Source of the DNA: Phallusia mammillata
Taxonomy: Eukaryota > Chordata > Ascidiacea > Phlebobranchia > Ascidiidae
Direction: 5' to 3'
Assembly (NCBI GenBank): GCA_003260075.1
Contig: QLIY01000836.1
Coordinates: 5,261 to 69,260 of the forward strand
Length of the DNA stretch: 64,000 nt
Positions 52,904 to 64,000 of this stretch are shown here, piece after piece. Numbering within the stretch: the stretch's first letter is position 1; every line of letters starts with the position of its first letter. The notes below the pieces were generated by a model. The model ran no database searches. It had not been told where the DNA came from and saw nothing but the letters and a program-made list of their open reading frames with translations. Position numbers and translations under genes: made by a program.

Positions 52904-55900
52904 GGTTCTAGACAACGTAAATCGTTTATTGGCAAGCCTTAACGACGAGCTTGACGACGCTTGTAGCGACGACGAAAACAAGAGCGATGTGTCGTCATCG
53001 GGTGATGTGGACCCGAGCCACAGCGCCAGCCTTATCTCACAAGTAAGAGCAAAGACAACACCGTTAGTTGCCGCGCTTAATGAGGATGATGCAAAGGCAG
53101 GTGCAGACAAACAGGACTTTGAAAAACCTGGTGATAAGGGCCGCGTCCGGGAGAAAAAAGAGAATGAACCAATTGAGTTGCAGTCACGAAGCGATGAGTG
53201 CCCAAGTAACTTTTTATTGGAAAGAAAACTCAATTTCCATTCATCGCTACAGGAGAACGGCTTAAAAGACAGTATTACCTCGAAACAATGGACCACAAAA
53301 TTGCCCTATGTAAACTCGGTAGCTCATAAAAACGACAGCGGACGAGATATCGACATTTCAACAACAATCAGCGTTGAGGAAAAGCCAAGACTTTTACCAA
53401 AGGCAAAAAGTCAGGGGGCACTGTGTATCGGATCGTTAAACTTGGCAAAATCAGTCGCTTGCAACGATTTAAAACGATTTGATCACTCGGTATCGGTAGA
53501 CCGTAGCAGCCCAGTGATATCGAGACACCAGTCGTTTCAGGCGTACAAAAGCTCTCGCGGGAACTTGAATTGTCAGGAAAACGATTTTGCTGAGCAGAAG
53601 TCGGAAAGTGCATCACATCAAAATCACGAAGAGGACTTAAGTCCCTCGCCAAGAAGAAAAAGCAAGCAAAAAGCTTTAGACCGAATCGAATCTTGGTTCA
53701 CGGCGCAACAGGACGCCACAAGTACCGAGGACGCTGAACCAGTGAAGCAGACGAAACGATTTTCCAGTCTCACTCATTCGGCGCCTTTTAAGTTTGCTCA
53801 ACAACTCATACCAGGGTCAAGAGAGAAAAGAAAACTCACTGGCACTAAAAGTTTGCCAGTGACAAGAAAAAGTCTAAAACTGACAAGAAAACAACGACCT
53901 CCTATAACTGATCCGACCGAAGTTATTTTATCACATTCCCTCGATATTACAACACCTGAAAAGGAGACCAGCTCTACAAAAGAAGTTGGTTGTTTGTTAA
54001 TCGACGACGAAGAAGGACAAGTGGGTCAAAAACCGCCCACCGGTATACCAGGAGACAGTGCTGCATCGGGCAACTGGGTAAAGCAGAAGTTTTCGACGAT
54101 CAACAAATCGTTCCTCCAGAATTTTCGCCGCAGCATTAGTTTAGAAGAAGCAAACCGAAAATCGATGCGTACCTCGGCCGATAAGCGATCACCGAACCAG
54201 AAGGGCAGTCATTGGGGCACGGAGATCCCGCCGCAAACACTAACGCGACACGGAACACCCGACACCGAACGGCAGCCGTTGGCAATGGATAATATGGGAC
54301 CAAATCACGTGCGACGTTGCAACGACGAATCGATAATGTCAACGACGGGGCGGAACGGGATGGCTAACTACAATGGAGGTAAGGTGTTGTTTTTGGTGGA
54401 AATTATAGGAGCTTGTGAGTACACGTGTTTTGGTAGCGGAGTTTTAGCTTAAAGGATTGTATAAAAGAGTTACATAGCTCAAATAACGTTTAAAGTGATC
54501 GGGGTAAATATTCTACCTGCCTTTTTATCAGAGTTGTATTATTCGGGCGGGGCTTTTTAGGCCGGGTTCGGTTTAGACAGAGTTCGGACTTAAATTTGCA
54601 TACAACATACCTGATTCGGGCCTGACTTCACACTTCATCTATGGCCACATCTGTGTTGTAATTTTGCCTTGGTAAACCAAACTTTTGGAAAATATCGGGC
54701 CGAGTTCGTGCCGCAATTTCGGGCAAGCTTTTAACTCCGCTTTACACTACAGGCTGTAGAAATGAATCGTTAACTAGAACGAGGAACAATTAAAATTTTG
54801 ACAGATATTTTCAGGTGAATTGTAACGTTATACAGGAACAGGTTACGTCATAAATAAATATTTACTTCAAATGAAACTAATCTGTAGTCTACGATGTTGA
54901 ATTCTGGAAACGGTTGATTAAAAAAGTTGTTTTGTTTGCAGATCAGCGTTATTCGCCTTTGTTTTTCCTTTTTGATTTGGAAAGCACACAACTTCCGTCA
55001 CGTCGCGCTACTATGGACTCAACCAAAATACCGAAACAGTTGACTAAACGTAAGAACACAAGCTTCTGCCACAATGTGAACGTCAATCTACCATTCAAGG
55101 AACCATTTTCCAACACGGACTCTTCACCACTTTCCCGGGATGGTTCGTACGGGACCACGCTGAAACATTCCCACCTCAGTTTTCCCAACACTATGTGGGA
55201 TTCTGGTGCAAGTTCAGAGGAAAGTATAGGAAGCGAGACGAAAGTAAAACGTCACCACAGCGATAGATACCTGAAGAAACAAGCAGCATTTGACAACTTT
55301 GACGACACTGCCAGGAATCCTGCACTCAAAAAAGGCCCAATCGACAAGTAAGCGCTTTACCTACATATAAAAGAAATTAATGTGTGGTTATTTGCACGTA
55401 TTTTATCGTGTTTACGTCATAGTTGATAAATCAAATTACGTAAACTGGTATGCACATTGCGTCGTCATTCACCGGTGCATGGAAATCAATACCGGGCCAT
55501 AATATGGTGGAAGGTACGCGTTCAATAGTTGATTAAAAACAGAGCGTGAAATATTAATGATGTAGATCCCCTAATCCTTGGAAAATCAATTTTGGGCAAG
55601 GTGGACTATTGGTCTTGTTATTGACTGATAACAACGCTGCGTAAACAAATTTGTTGTTATGGGCGGTAAAAATAAAAATTTTGCGAAGACTGGCCAACCA
55701 TTGCCCCGTACACATTTCGAAGCGACCATTTCAATAGCAAATCAAAACGTAGGGCGAACTCACATAAAAAGTGCAGTCAGTCGTAAAACTGATTACTTAG
55801 TGTGTGGAAAAGCCGTGACGTTGCTCTGTAGGAAGAGAGAACTCCTGGAAATTTAGCAGCAAATACAGTTCAGATACAAGCCTCGTCTTACCGCAAATGA

Positions 55901-58507
55901 GAAACACCATAACACAAAAGCAAAACAACAAATTGATGTTAAGCTCGTAGATGGAAAACGCACTCAAGCGCGAACCAGGCAAAGCAAATATACCTACCAC
56001 GAAGAGTTACCGATCGCACATATCTATAGTATTTGAGTAGTTATGGGTTTTGATAAACCATTCCCGCAAGAAACCCCACAACATGCAACTGCCGCTCAAA
56101 GAATTGTTGTAAACTAAGTACTGTCTTTTAATATGCTACGTATAAGACGCTTTATGGATTTTTAAGAAATCGCTGATACCTTAACATCTCGGTAAACTTG
56201 TGAAGTCACGGGTTTATTGTGCATCTGAGTTTAATTAATACATATTCCTTTTTTGCTTAGCAATTCGCGTAAACCGACATAAAATCTATCATTGTTGTAG
56301 TGCGAAACAGCAATTACGTTGACCCAACTGTTTTGAGTCAGGTATACCTGAGCAGAGTTGAACGGCAGTTTTTCACCATTTCCAAGTTTGTATGGCAGTG
56401 TTGATGCAACGCAACTCGCGCAACCTGCAGTCATTGTTTGTTCGTCCGATGAGCGGAAAAGCTTTGTGCCACAATGCATCGGCAACTGTGGCTTCACAAA
56501 AGCAAACTGCTCGTGTTCGAAGTCTCATCCCACGCGAAAAAGAATGTAGCCGTTTAGCGTGCAACTGACACCTAATGAAGTGGTTCAGCTTCATTCTCGA
56601 ATACTTTACTATAGGGCGTGCATATGGATCGACCAGGCGTTGTTTGATGATTAAGTTGCCTCGAACGAACGTTTTATCTCCGTTCTCAAGTGTTTGTCAT
56701 TGAAGGCGCAGCATATCGCGCGTAGATGTAGTGCAGACAAAAAAAGATTCTTGGAAAGTCATGATTGTACAGTGCCTTGGAGCATACAAGACTGCAACTG
56801 TAGCCAAATGTGAAATGTGCGTTTTTCGTGGCATTAGTGGCGATTAACATTTGCATCAGGTGTAATGATATGCTGTGCGCTGAACGACGAGGTCTGCACA
56901 ATTAGCCAGATTGCAGTATAAGTGTGGCCTACGACAAAAGACAGGTTAATTTGTCTCAAATTTACTAAGTTCTTGTTATGGTTCATAAACCATACAAGTT
57001 GTACTGCATAGATGAGAATACTGTTGGCAACGATATGGTATATTCTACGCAGTACTTCTACAGCAATAAAAGTCCAACTTGAAAAAAAAACAGGCTTAGA
57101 TAAGGATGTTATGTTAAACTGTGTAAGGCTGATTGAGCATTACGAAAAGTCCTTATGTCGTGAAAGGAATTTATCGCCGCGTTGCCAAGTGCCATAAACC
57201 CTTCACCCGTCATCAACAGGATGGGGGTCAGCAAGTTATCTTCTGACGATCCGACCGTTTCTGAATGTTGGTCTGTACAAATTCGCTTCAGCATCAGGTA
57301 TGCGAACAAGTTACGAAATTTCAATATTTTTCCAAGATTCACACCAACAGTTTTTCAGAGACTGCTATGTCAGACACGTTACATATATTTTAGTTGAAAA
57401 AGTGATTTAACGTAATAGAGATATGCATTTATCAATAAACTGCGACCTTAAATACCAATTCAGCACTAATCGTTTGCACCATACTGAAAATGCAATTGTC
57501 ACTAAACGTACCATTTGCACTAAATAAATTTATCTTAACATGCTTATAAAACTGCGATCTGATTAACTTTGCGACTTTCATGAAGCAATATAGGCCACCG
57601 AATCACTAGTTTCCCAGCAACTCAACAAACAACTACACCAACGTCTTAAAACGAAGTTCAGTACCAAGCAATCAGTTCAACAGTCGATAAACGAGATCAA
57701 TGGTTAACCATATTTCAAAATATTAGAAGTCATCTGCACCTCCGCTAGTAAAACTAATAAAACACTTGCGTGACCTGGGTAGTTCCTTTGGCAGAAGGTT
57801 AGCTGTCACGCAACCCCGAACGTTTTCGTGCAGTTCGTGGTCACAGAGTCCGCTATTAAGCTCATACAATAATAACCGGTTATACGTTGCCAGCAACACG
57901 ACCGATTGCTCATCAATGTTGCCAAGCAGCCATTCGTGTGACAGACTTTCCGTGTTGTCTCATACTTGATTGTTAGGCGTTCAGCAAATGTGGAGCAAGG
58001 TTTGCGAAATCAGGGGCGCCACACCTGCAGTAAGTGTGAGTGATTAACTTAATTTGGAAAATAAACAACAGCTCGCCGAACTCTGGCGGACTGGAAAGTT
58101 CAAACGGGGTCGTAGAATGTTTGAAGCCCAGCTCTTGTGTGACTAGTGATAGCAAATCTGATTTTTGGATTGGAAGTGTTGCCACTTTCATAGAAATACA
58201 ACAGCGCAAAATGCAAGCATATCCGCGTGTACTCGACAACTTTGTTTTGTAAAGCATGAGTTGCCTAATGTAGTGTTAAATGAGCCCTAAGATTCTGAAT
58301 TAGGTTACGTATAGGCTACTGTACTGCATGTAGGCGACCTAAAAGGCGAAACTATTATAAGGAGAAAAAGTGAAAAAAAGTTTAGTTTTATAAAAATGAA
58401 AACATCTCTTTCACAGAATACGCAAGTCACTTAAGCACGTGGGAAAGACTTCATCATCGCCAATCCCAGGATCAGATGAAATGGCTGAACGAACTTGGGG
58501 ACCCAAT
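52697..58507 (+). CDS. 5' part of an unrecognised gene: Ser-rich, apparently disordered N-terminus (three exons, continues right)
   Basis: Exons 52697-54378, 54942-55347 and 58417-58507 join in phase (1, 2, 0) for about 726 codons if one base is dropped from the 47-nt G run at 52856-52902. Exon 1 opens MWSNSHEADLITGKLRLNNN, then poly-Gly, then EVLDNVNRLLASLNDELDDA, followed by a long polar Ser/Lys/Glu-rich stretch. Segments such as RKSKQKALDRIESWFTAQQ and NWVKQKFSTINKSFLQNFRR look like short amphipathic helices. Exon 3 encodes RKSLKHVGKTSSSPIPGSDE and ends EMAERTWGPN at a GTAAGT donor. No catalytic domain is inside the window, so the protein is not identified; a signalling or cytoskeletal scaffold is only a guess from composition. 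Downstream exons must lie beyond the right edge. Confidence 0.7.
52856..52902 (+). repeat. 47-nt pure G run inside a coding exon
   Basis: Starts exactly at a codon boundary in the upstream frame (after LGV). With 47 G the upstream frame runs to a stop at 52940-52942 and the downstream 1.5-kb frame is left without a start. With 46 or 49 G the two frames join. Either the length is wrong or variable here, or the downstream frame starts elsewhere. Confidence 0.95.
55348..58416. other. Intron of the unrecognised gene
   Basis: Three kilobases between exons 2 and 3; no supported coding frame or repeat noted. Confidence 0.5.
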
Positions 58508-60443
58508 GTAAGTATTTTACATTTTTTTGCTTTAATCTGTAATCAAAAACACGGTTTCCAGTCGTCATGTCCTTGTGTCACGATCGACCGGGTTTGTCAG
58601 GTTTCGCGCCTAATTAGCGCTGCTTACGCAAACTGTTGACGTGGCTGTGCTTTTTTTAAACTGACAACCATTCAAAAAACATTTGATTTACATTATTTAA
58701 GACCAGCATTATATAACCCATTAGTTTAACTGAAAATCTAACTTTTTTCTATACTTAGATATTATTGTGTCGAAAAAAGTGTTTGTCCAGTTTGAAACAG
58801 CAGAGGGACGATTTAACTATTTGGATGAAAGTTTTCTTATTTGTCTTGCTTGACAAGCGTTTGGTAAACTTGTGCATTATTTAAGTAACGCAATCCACAA
58901 GGGGACGCGCTAGAGTAGTTTTTCTTTGCTTACGTGAACCTAACACAACCTCACGGTTATGTTGTATTCTGATAGCCTATGCTGCTATTAATAAACTAAA
59001 TGGAAAAATTGAGGGGTCAGTGATGGTGAAGACCAACAATTCTCATAATAACACACAACAGATCACAACAGCGTGAGACAGACAGGTCATTTGCAACGCA
59101 TCATTAGCCCTGCAGCGCTTTGCTCGTTATAGCGGACCTACCTGTTGGTACTTATACCTGGCCGTTGAGTTGTTTATGTCCCAAACTTTTGAAAAACAAT
59201 TCCCGGAACGCATCGAACATATGAAAGTGAAGTTGTCTTCGCTTATCATATCACCTTAGAGATTTGGAACAGTGTTCACAAATATCCCGAGTGGTGTGAC
59301 ATTTACACATTTTGGGAGCTGACGCAGTTAATTCAACGAGCCTCTTTACTTGTCGGATCAACGTCTTTTAAAGCGCAAACTTAAACACGATTAGTAAATT
59401 CCGCCCGCTGTGTAAACCTAGAACTGCACAAACAAATTGGAAGTTGGCAAAACAATTTGTGTGTGCTGTGCAGTAATCCAAGATTTGGTTCTTGTTTTGG
59501 TGATCTCCAGTCTTAATACGGCAATAATGATATTGCGTTGACCTTTTGCACACAATACACAGTTTAGGCCCCAGACAATGGTTTATTAGATTTTAACAAC
59601 CTCTAATTGTAACCAGAAAAAGCCGTCCATCCTGTTGAAAGTAGTCCGTTGCCATGACTTGGTGGTGATTGTTTATCAGGGAACATGAAGTGAACGTGCG
59701 GGTGACACGAGTTGTGTGGTTGATACAGTGAGAATTTATGAATGATTGCAATGCAACGAGAACGTGCGACTTTGTCCAATGCAACCTGAACGCATTTGTC
59801 CAACATCAAGCATGAACTTTTTGGGCTGCGGAGAGCCAGAAGTATAATTGTGTCGCAAAAGCTGCTGCTCAAAGAATTGCTTCCGTTTTGGGGCTCGTTG
59901 TACTTTCCGCGTAGGTTTTGCGGTCCGTTGCAAACTTCCTCAGAATGGCGGTTTCCTTTCTCGTGTTCAAGCGCAATGCAGTTATCGCAGTGAGATCCCC
60001 TCTGCGCGTAAGCTGGTCTCAACGGCGGCATAGCAAAGCTTCTGGCAAGTGATTTATGCTGATTGACTCGTTGCTTTATCCCTCGCTGCTTTATGCAAAC
60101 GATGTGCTTCGGGCTAGGACCGCAGGTGAAGGTTATGTTGCCTTTAAAACCGGGTTGTAAAATTTTGTTTCTTTCTTACGTGTAGAAGTGTTACCTATAG
60201 AAAAGTTGCTGACTTGCTTTCGACACCGAACTTAGATATCAACTAAACCTTTTGAATATGATGTAAGACAGAAAATTAACACTATGGTTCAGTTTGTTAC
60301 ATCAGGTTGAGTAAATAGGAAAGCTCAGGAGCAAAACAGTTTGATGCTTTGTTTCTTACTTTGAATATAGCGTATTAAGTGCAGGATGGGTTTGGCGAGA
60401 CAAAAACCTGTGCTTTGACTGTAAACCTGATAGTTACTTGGAG

Positions 60444-61772
60444 ATGTCTGAAAACAAACCAGATGTGGTACTACCCAAGCAACACAGCGGGTTTCGATAT
60501 TGGCTGAGGAATCGTATTCACCACCATCACCAACATCAGCAACTTGATCCGGTTCATCTTCCATCAGTTACCAACCGAAGCGAATCATTCTGCCTTGGTT
60601 TGCCCTCAGCTATGAAAAGCGACCCCTTTCCAGTCGCAGCAACTTTGTCTCTTCCCCGAAACCTTAGTGACCCTGGAATACCAGATAAAAACAAAAAGAT
60701 GCATTCGCCGTTTAGGAAGATGTTCTCGCTGTTCGTGAGTAAGCATAATCGGAGGCAGAACGAAAATCGTTTCTACGCAAGCTCAAATTCGGTGGTAAGC
60801 GATAACCACACACCTTCTTTGTGTAGTCTGGAAAATATCTCCACCGCACCGGATAACCAGACCCTGGCAGTGGGTTGCGAGCAATTACTCGGTATTAAGT
60901 TAGAGCCGCCTGTCGAATTCCGCGATAAAGAGGCTGATGAAGACCTGGAATCCAAAAGCCTAAACGAAAGTTGCCAAAGCACCAAAACAGCTGCTGTTGA
61001 AAAACCAAGCAATATTCGCAACGATGAAGACACATTTGGCGACGACGAAACAATTGTACGAAAGCGGACTTCAAGTAACAATTTTCAAGTTCGCTACCCT
61101 TCAAACAGTATCCGGCGAAGATCTAGACGGCGCTCAGCGCGACAACGAACTTACAGTACCTCTTCGTATCAAAATAGACGAAGAAACAGGTCCACGACAA
61201 TGTTAAATGCTCAGCAATCTCCCGCACACAGCGTGGGAGATCGACTTGAAGGGAATATCTACTCCAATTCAGGTTCATCTACGCCTTCCTCAACGCGTGT
61301 AAGACAGAGTCATAACAGACACACCTCGACCTATCGCAGAGCAAAAAATGCCAATATGAAAACTACTGCAAGCGGGCTTTCTTTACAAGAAACAAACAAA
61401 ACTGGGAGCGAGCCGACAAAAAGACGAATCAAATTAACTCGTTCTACTCCTGTAAACTCGGTCACGCCTGTTTCCCGATTTCGCGATTCGTCTGTTGACT
61501 TGGGAAACACGGCAAAGCCAGTCACTGATTCTTCAGCGCTACGGTTTAGCAGTCTGCGCCAGTCTGGCATTCGGCGTCACCGCGTGAGGGCGCTGCGGTC
61601 AGCACCGAAAAATGAATCCGGATTTCGATCGCCTGTCCAGAGTCGCAAGAACGCGAACTTACCTAAAAACAAATCGCCGCAGAATCCATGGATTCGTGCG
61701 GTTAAGTCAAGACTTGAACATCGCAAGGCTTGCAAGGAACACACGGAGAAAAAGCGCTCGTGTGGTTTTGGG
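60444..61772 (+). CDS. Candidate alternative first coding exon A of the unrecognised gene (443 codons)
   Basis: An ATG-started frame of 443 codons running into a GTAAGT donor at 61773 in phase 0, the same phase as the exon ending at 58507. No convincing splice acceptor precedes the ATG, which fits a first exon from its own promoter. The protein has a His/Gln run (IHHHHQHQQ), the segment MHSPFRKMFSLFVSKHNRRQ, an acidic part, and an Arg/Ser-rich stretch at about residues 222-252 (RRRSRRRSARQR). It looks disordered and basic at the end. It may instead be the start of a separate gene. Confidence 0.65.
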
Positions 61773-62759
61773 GTAAGTGTCTTCTATGCAAATTACACGT
61801 AGTCGACTATGAGATGCACATGAAAACACTTTTATAAAATATGTAGTTTTCGACAGAAGAAAGGGCACCCTTTTAAAAGTAAATCATATAAATTATTAAT
61901 GCCGCGCATTGTCTACAACCATGACCGTGGTTACGTGGGCTTCCGTCATTCTTAGAACGCGTTTCCGCCCAGCTTTAGTCGTTTTGGGGCGTGTCCGTCT
62001 TGTTTGTGGTCAAGACAAATGTGCATTGATTTCTTAATTGACTTTGCTCTTTTTCACTGCGACAAAGAGCTTGATGAAAAGAAAACAATTAAAGGCTTCA
62101 TTGGATGTTAGAACTAGGAAAGTTCTTCAAACCGTGTTCGCGCTAAAATTGACAGGTTTGCCACAAAAGTATAAATGCATAAATTTCGGTTTGGTTCTCA
62201 TGGGACTTGCTGCATTGGTTTCAAAATAGGTCGGATAAATGATCGAAGTCTGTGTTGTTCGCGAATAGGTTGACGACTATTTGGTAATGGACTGTACAGT
62301 TTAATTGCTTCCGTATCGGTTAATGCCAGGTCACTGAGTACAAACTTTCACACATGTACATCGCAAAAGTATGATCCTTACATTTCAGAAGTTACGAGGC
62401 AAGAGCAGGTGTAGTTTCAATGCGCCAAACTTTGACCACAGGGAATAGTTTTGTGCCTTAGCATTACGCTAGAACGTGCTGTTTGGCATAAATTTATCGT
62501 CGAACAGACGTAAAATCCTGAGAACCTAATCCCTTTTGGCAAAAAGGTTTTGATTATAAGGCAACTGCAAACAGCTCGTACGTTTAATGTTCTGTAATAA
62601 AAACCGCCTTTGAGAGCTTTGTTATTGATTCTGCTTTGGATTGTTTATTGGATTAATTTTGATTTTGTGTAAGGTGTCTTACCAGTTACTTGAAACCAGC
62701 TCGTAACGTTAGTGAGATAGCAAATATTCTTTTTATTCCAAAAAAACTGAGAAGTACTG

Positions 62760-63008
62760 ATGAGTGCCGATGTCAGTTCAGCGCAAACTGTTTGTGGATT
62801 ATCTGATTCCTGCCCTTCCAACGTCAACAACCAAACCAAGAAACGATGGCAAAAATATTTCAGAAACGTACGTCTTATGACGTCAACAGTGGGAAGGTGG
62901 AGCCGACAGGTCGAGCAACATGCAAGAAACCGGGGGAATTCGGCGCCAGCAATAGCAGCAGAACATGATTATGACAGCTTGGCGTCTATACAATGCGACC
63001 AGGAAAAC
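62760..63008 (+). CDS. Candidate alternative first coding exon B of the unrecognised gene (83 codons)
   Basis: An ATG-started frame of 83 codons (MSADVSSAQTVCGLSDSCPS to ASIQCDQEN) ending at a GTATGT donor at 63009 in phase 0, matching the other two exon ends. It contains a basic aromatic helix-like part KRWQKYFRNVRLMTSTVGRW. Shorter than exon A, so less certain. Any partner exon lies beyond the window. Confidence 0.5.
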
Positions 63009-64000
63009 GTATGTACGGCATTGCGTTTATGAGAACGTTAGTAGATCCCAATTCATGGTCTTGGTGTTAAAATATCGGTAATAGATGGAGTTTACCAAAT
63101 TTCTGTGTATTTGGTCGCTTTAGTGTACTGCATAGTATCGTCGTATAAGGTCTAAAGTTTGTGATGATACGCTTTAATATCATTTTGCGTTTTTTTATTT
63201 GCTTGCTGAAAGCGTTGATTAGGTTTACGAAGTCTTTAAAAGCTTTGCCGAAATATGCTCATAACAAAGCAAATATTTTCGGCTATTTTACTCTGAAAAG
63301 AGTTCTTTCGTCACGTTTCTCTGTTTGCTTCTTCCATGGGCGGGAGAATAAATCAACATCGTCGACAGGGGGGCCCGCAATTTTTTTAAAGTTCTTAAAT
63401 TTTGCTCTGTTTGAGGATGATCCCACCTTTGCTAAACAAACTACCAGGCCGAAATCTCGCGTCTGTTATCTGACGTCACAATGACGATTCTTATTGCGAA
63501 GCATTGTATTCCCGTTCGAGTTTTTTGTCGGACTGAGTACTTTTTCAGCCGTTGATTGTGGCAGGGATTTAGACAGAAACTTGTGATTTTTGTGGATGTC
63601 TGTTTTCACAAGAAAATGTTTTGACCATTTTTCTGAGTTTTCTAAAGCTTCAAATTTTTGAGGTAAGTAATACGCACAATGAACCGACTAATTGGTTTTT
63701 ACGTACAAATCAGCACCAGGTAACAGCAATTAGTTTTTGTATTTAACGCATGCTACGTCTACAAACCGCAAAAACGGCTACATTCAGACGAAAAATGCGG
63801 TTTTTGTTAAGTTGTTGGAAGCGTGCGAGAGGATGGCATGAAGTGGGTCTCAACAGCTCATTAGCCGCACATATCCATTGTAAGTCACTATGCGAAGAGC
63901 TGTTAACTGTGACATTAGAGTGGCTCTTTTGGACTGCTGCGATTGTCTGCCACAGCTACGAGCGTGATTTGTGGGCGAATTGTAACCGATCGCACCATGT
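63009..64000. other. Right edge, probable intron or promoter sequence
   Basis: No supported exon. A 107-residue frame at 63161-63484 has no recognisable content and no splice context. Confidence 0.4.

Noticed and set aside
52847-53296. Minus-strand frame with long poly-Pro
   Set aside because: Complement of the G run and of the coding exon on the plus strand.

Overview
The window looks like nuclear DNA of a chordate with a compact, AT-rich genome, most likely an ascidian tunicate (Ciona-like). This is an inference from chordate-like proteins (CYFIP, acid ceramidase, a ZNF385-type zinc-finger protein, DDX52), many short GT-AG introns, small intergenic distances and many short inverted-repeat elements. 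No species-diagnostic search was possible. All exon models were built by eye from open frames, splice consensus, phase continuity and recalled family sequence.

Layout, left to right. 1-2.2 kb: repeats, including a hAT-type miniature element and a short tandem cluster. 2363-3055 (-): an intronless GNAT-fold acetyltransferase gene. 5791-18719 (+): a complete CYFIP/Sra-1 gene (WAVE regulatory complex subunit) with 25 exon positions; two of these are present as duplicated, phase-matched alternative exons. 21682-24769 (+): a DDX52/Rok1 DEAD-box helicase in 7 exons. 25670-27984 (-): an acid ceramidase (ASAH1-like) gene in 11 exons, convergent with DDX52. 29055-29312 (+): a doubtful 85-residue ORF with a Cys-rich tail. 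32930-43070 (+): a ZNF385-like matrin/U1-type zinc-finger gene in 10 exons with long introns. 43.1-52.7 kb: no recognisable gene. 52697 to beyond the right edge (+): the 5' part of an unrecognised gene encoding a Ser/Arg-rich, apparently disordered N-terminus. It has one three-exon start and two candidate alternative first exons (60444-61772 and 62760-63008), all ending in the same splice phase.

The most interesting signal is in CYFIP. Exon position 3 exists as two 182-nt copies and exon position 12 as a 139-nt and a 154-nt copy. In both pairs, using both copies or neither breaks the reading frame, so they behave as mutually exclusive exons and could give four proteins. Cassette 3 covers the stretch aligned to human CYFIP1 residues 130-190, which carries two known Rac1 A-site positions. 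Cassette 12 lies just before the helix that carries other A-site residues. A single tunicate gene could thus make WAVE complexes with different Rac sensitivity. Other notable items are four hAT-type miniature elements with near-perfect 8-bp target duplications, two very long pure G runs (61 and 47 nt, the second breaking a coding frame), a GC-AG intron, and a probably degenerate first zinc finger in the ZNF385-like protein.

The genes are unrelated in function and do not form an operon or visible pathway.
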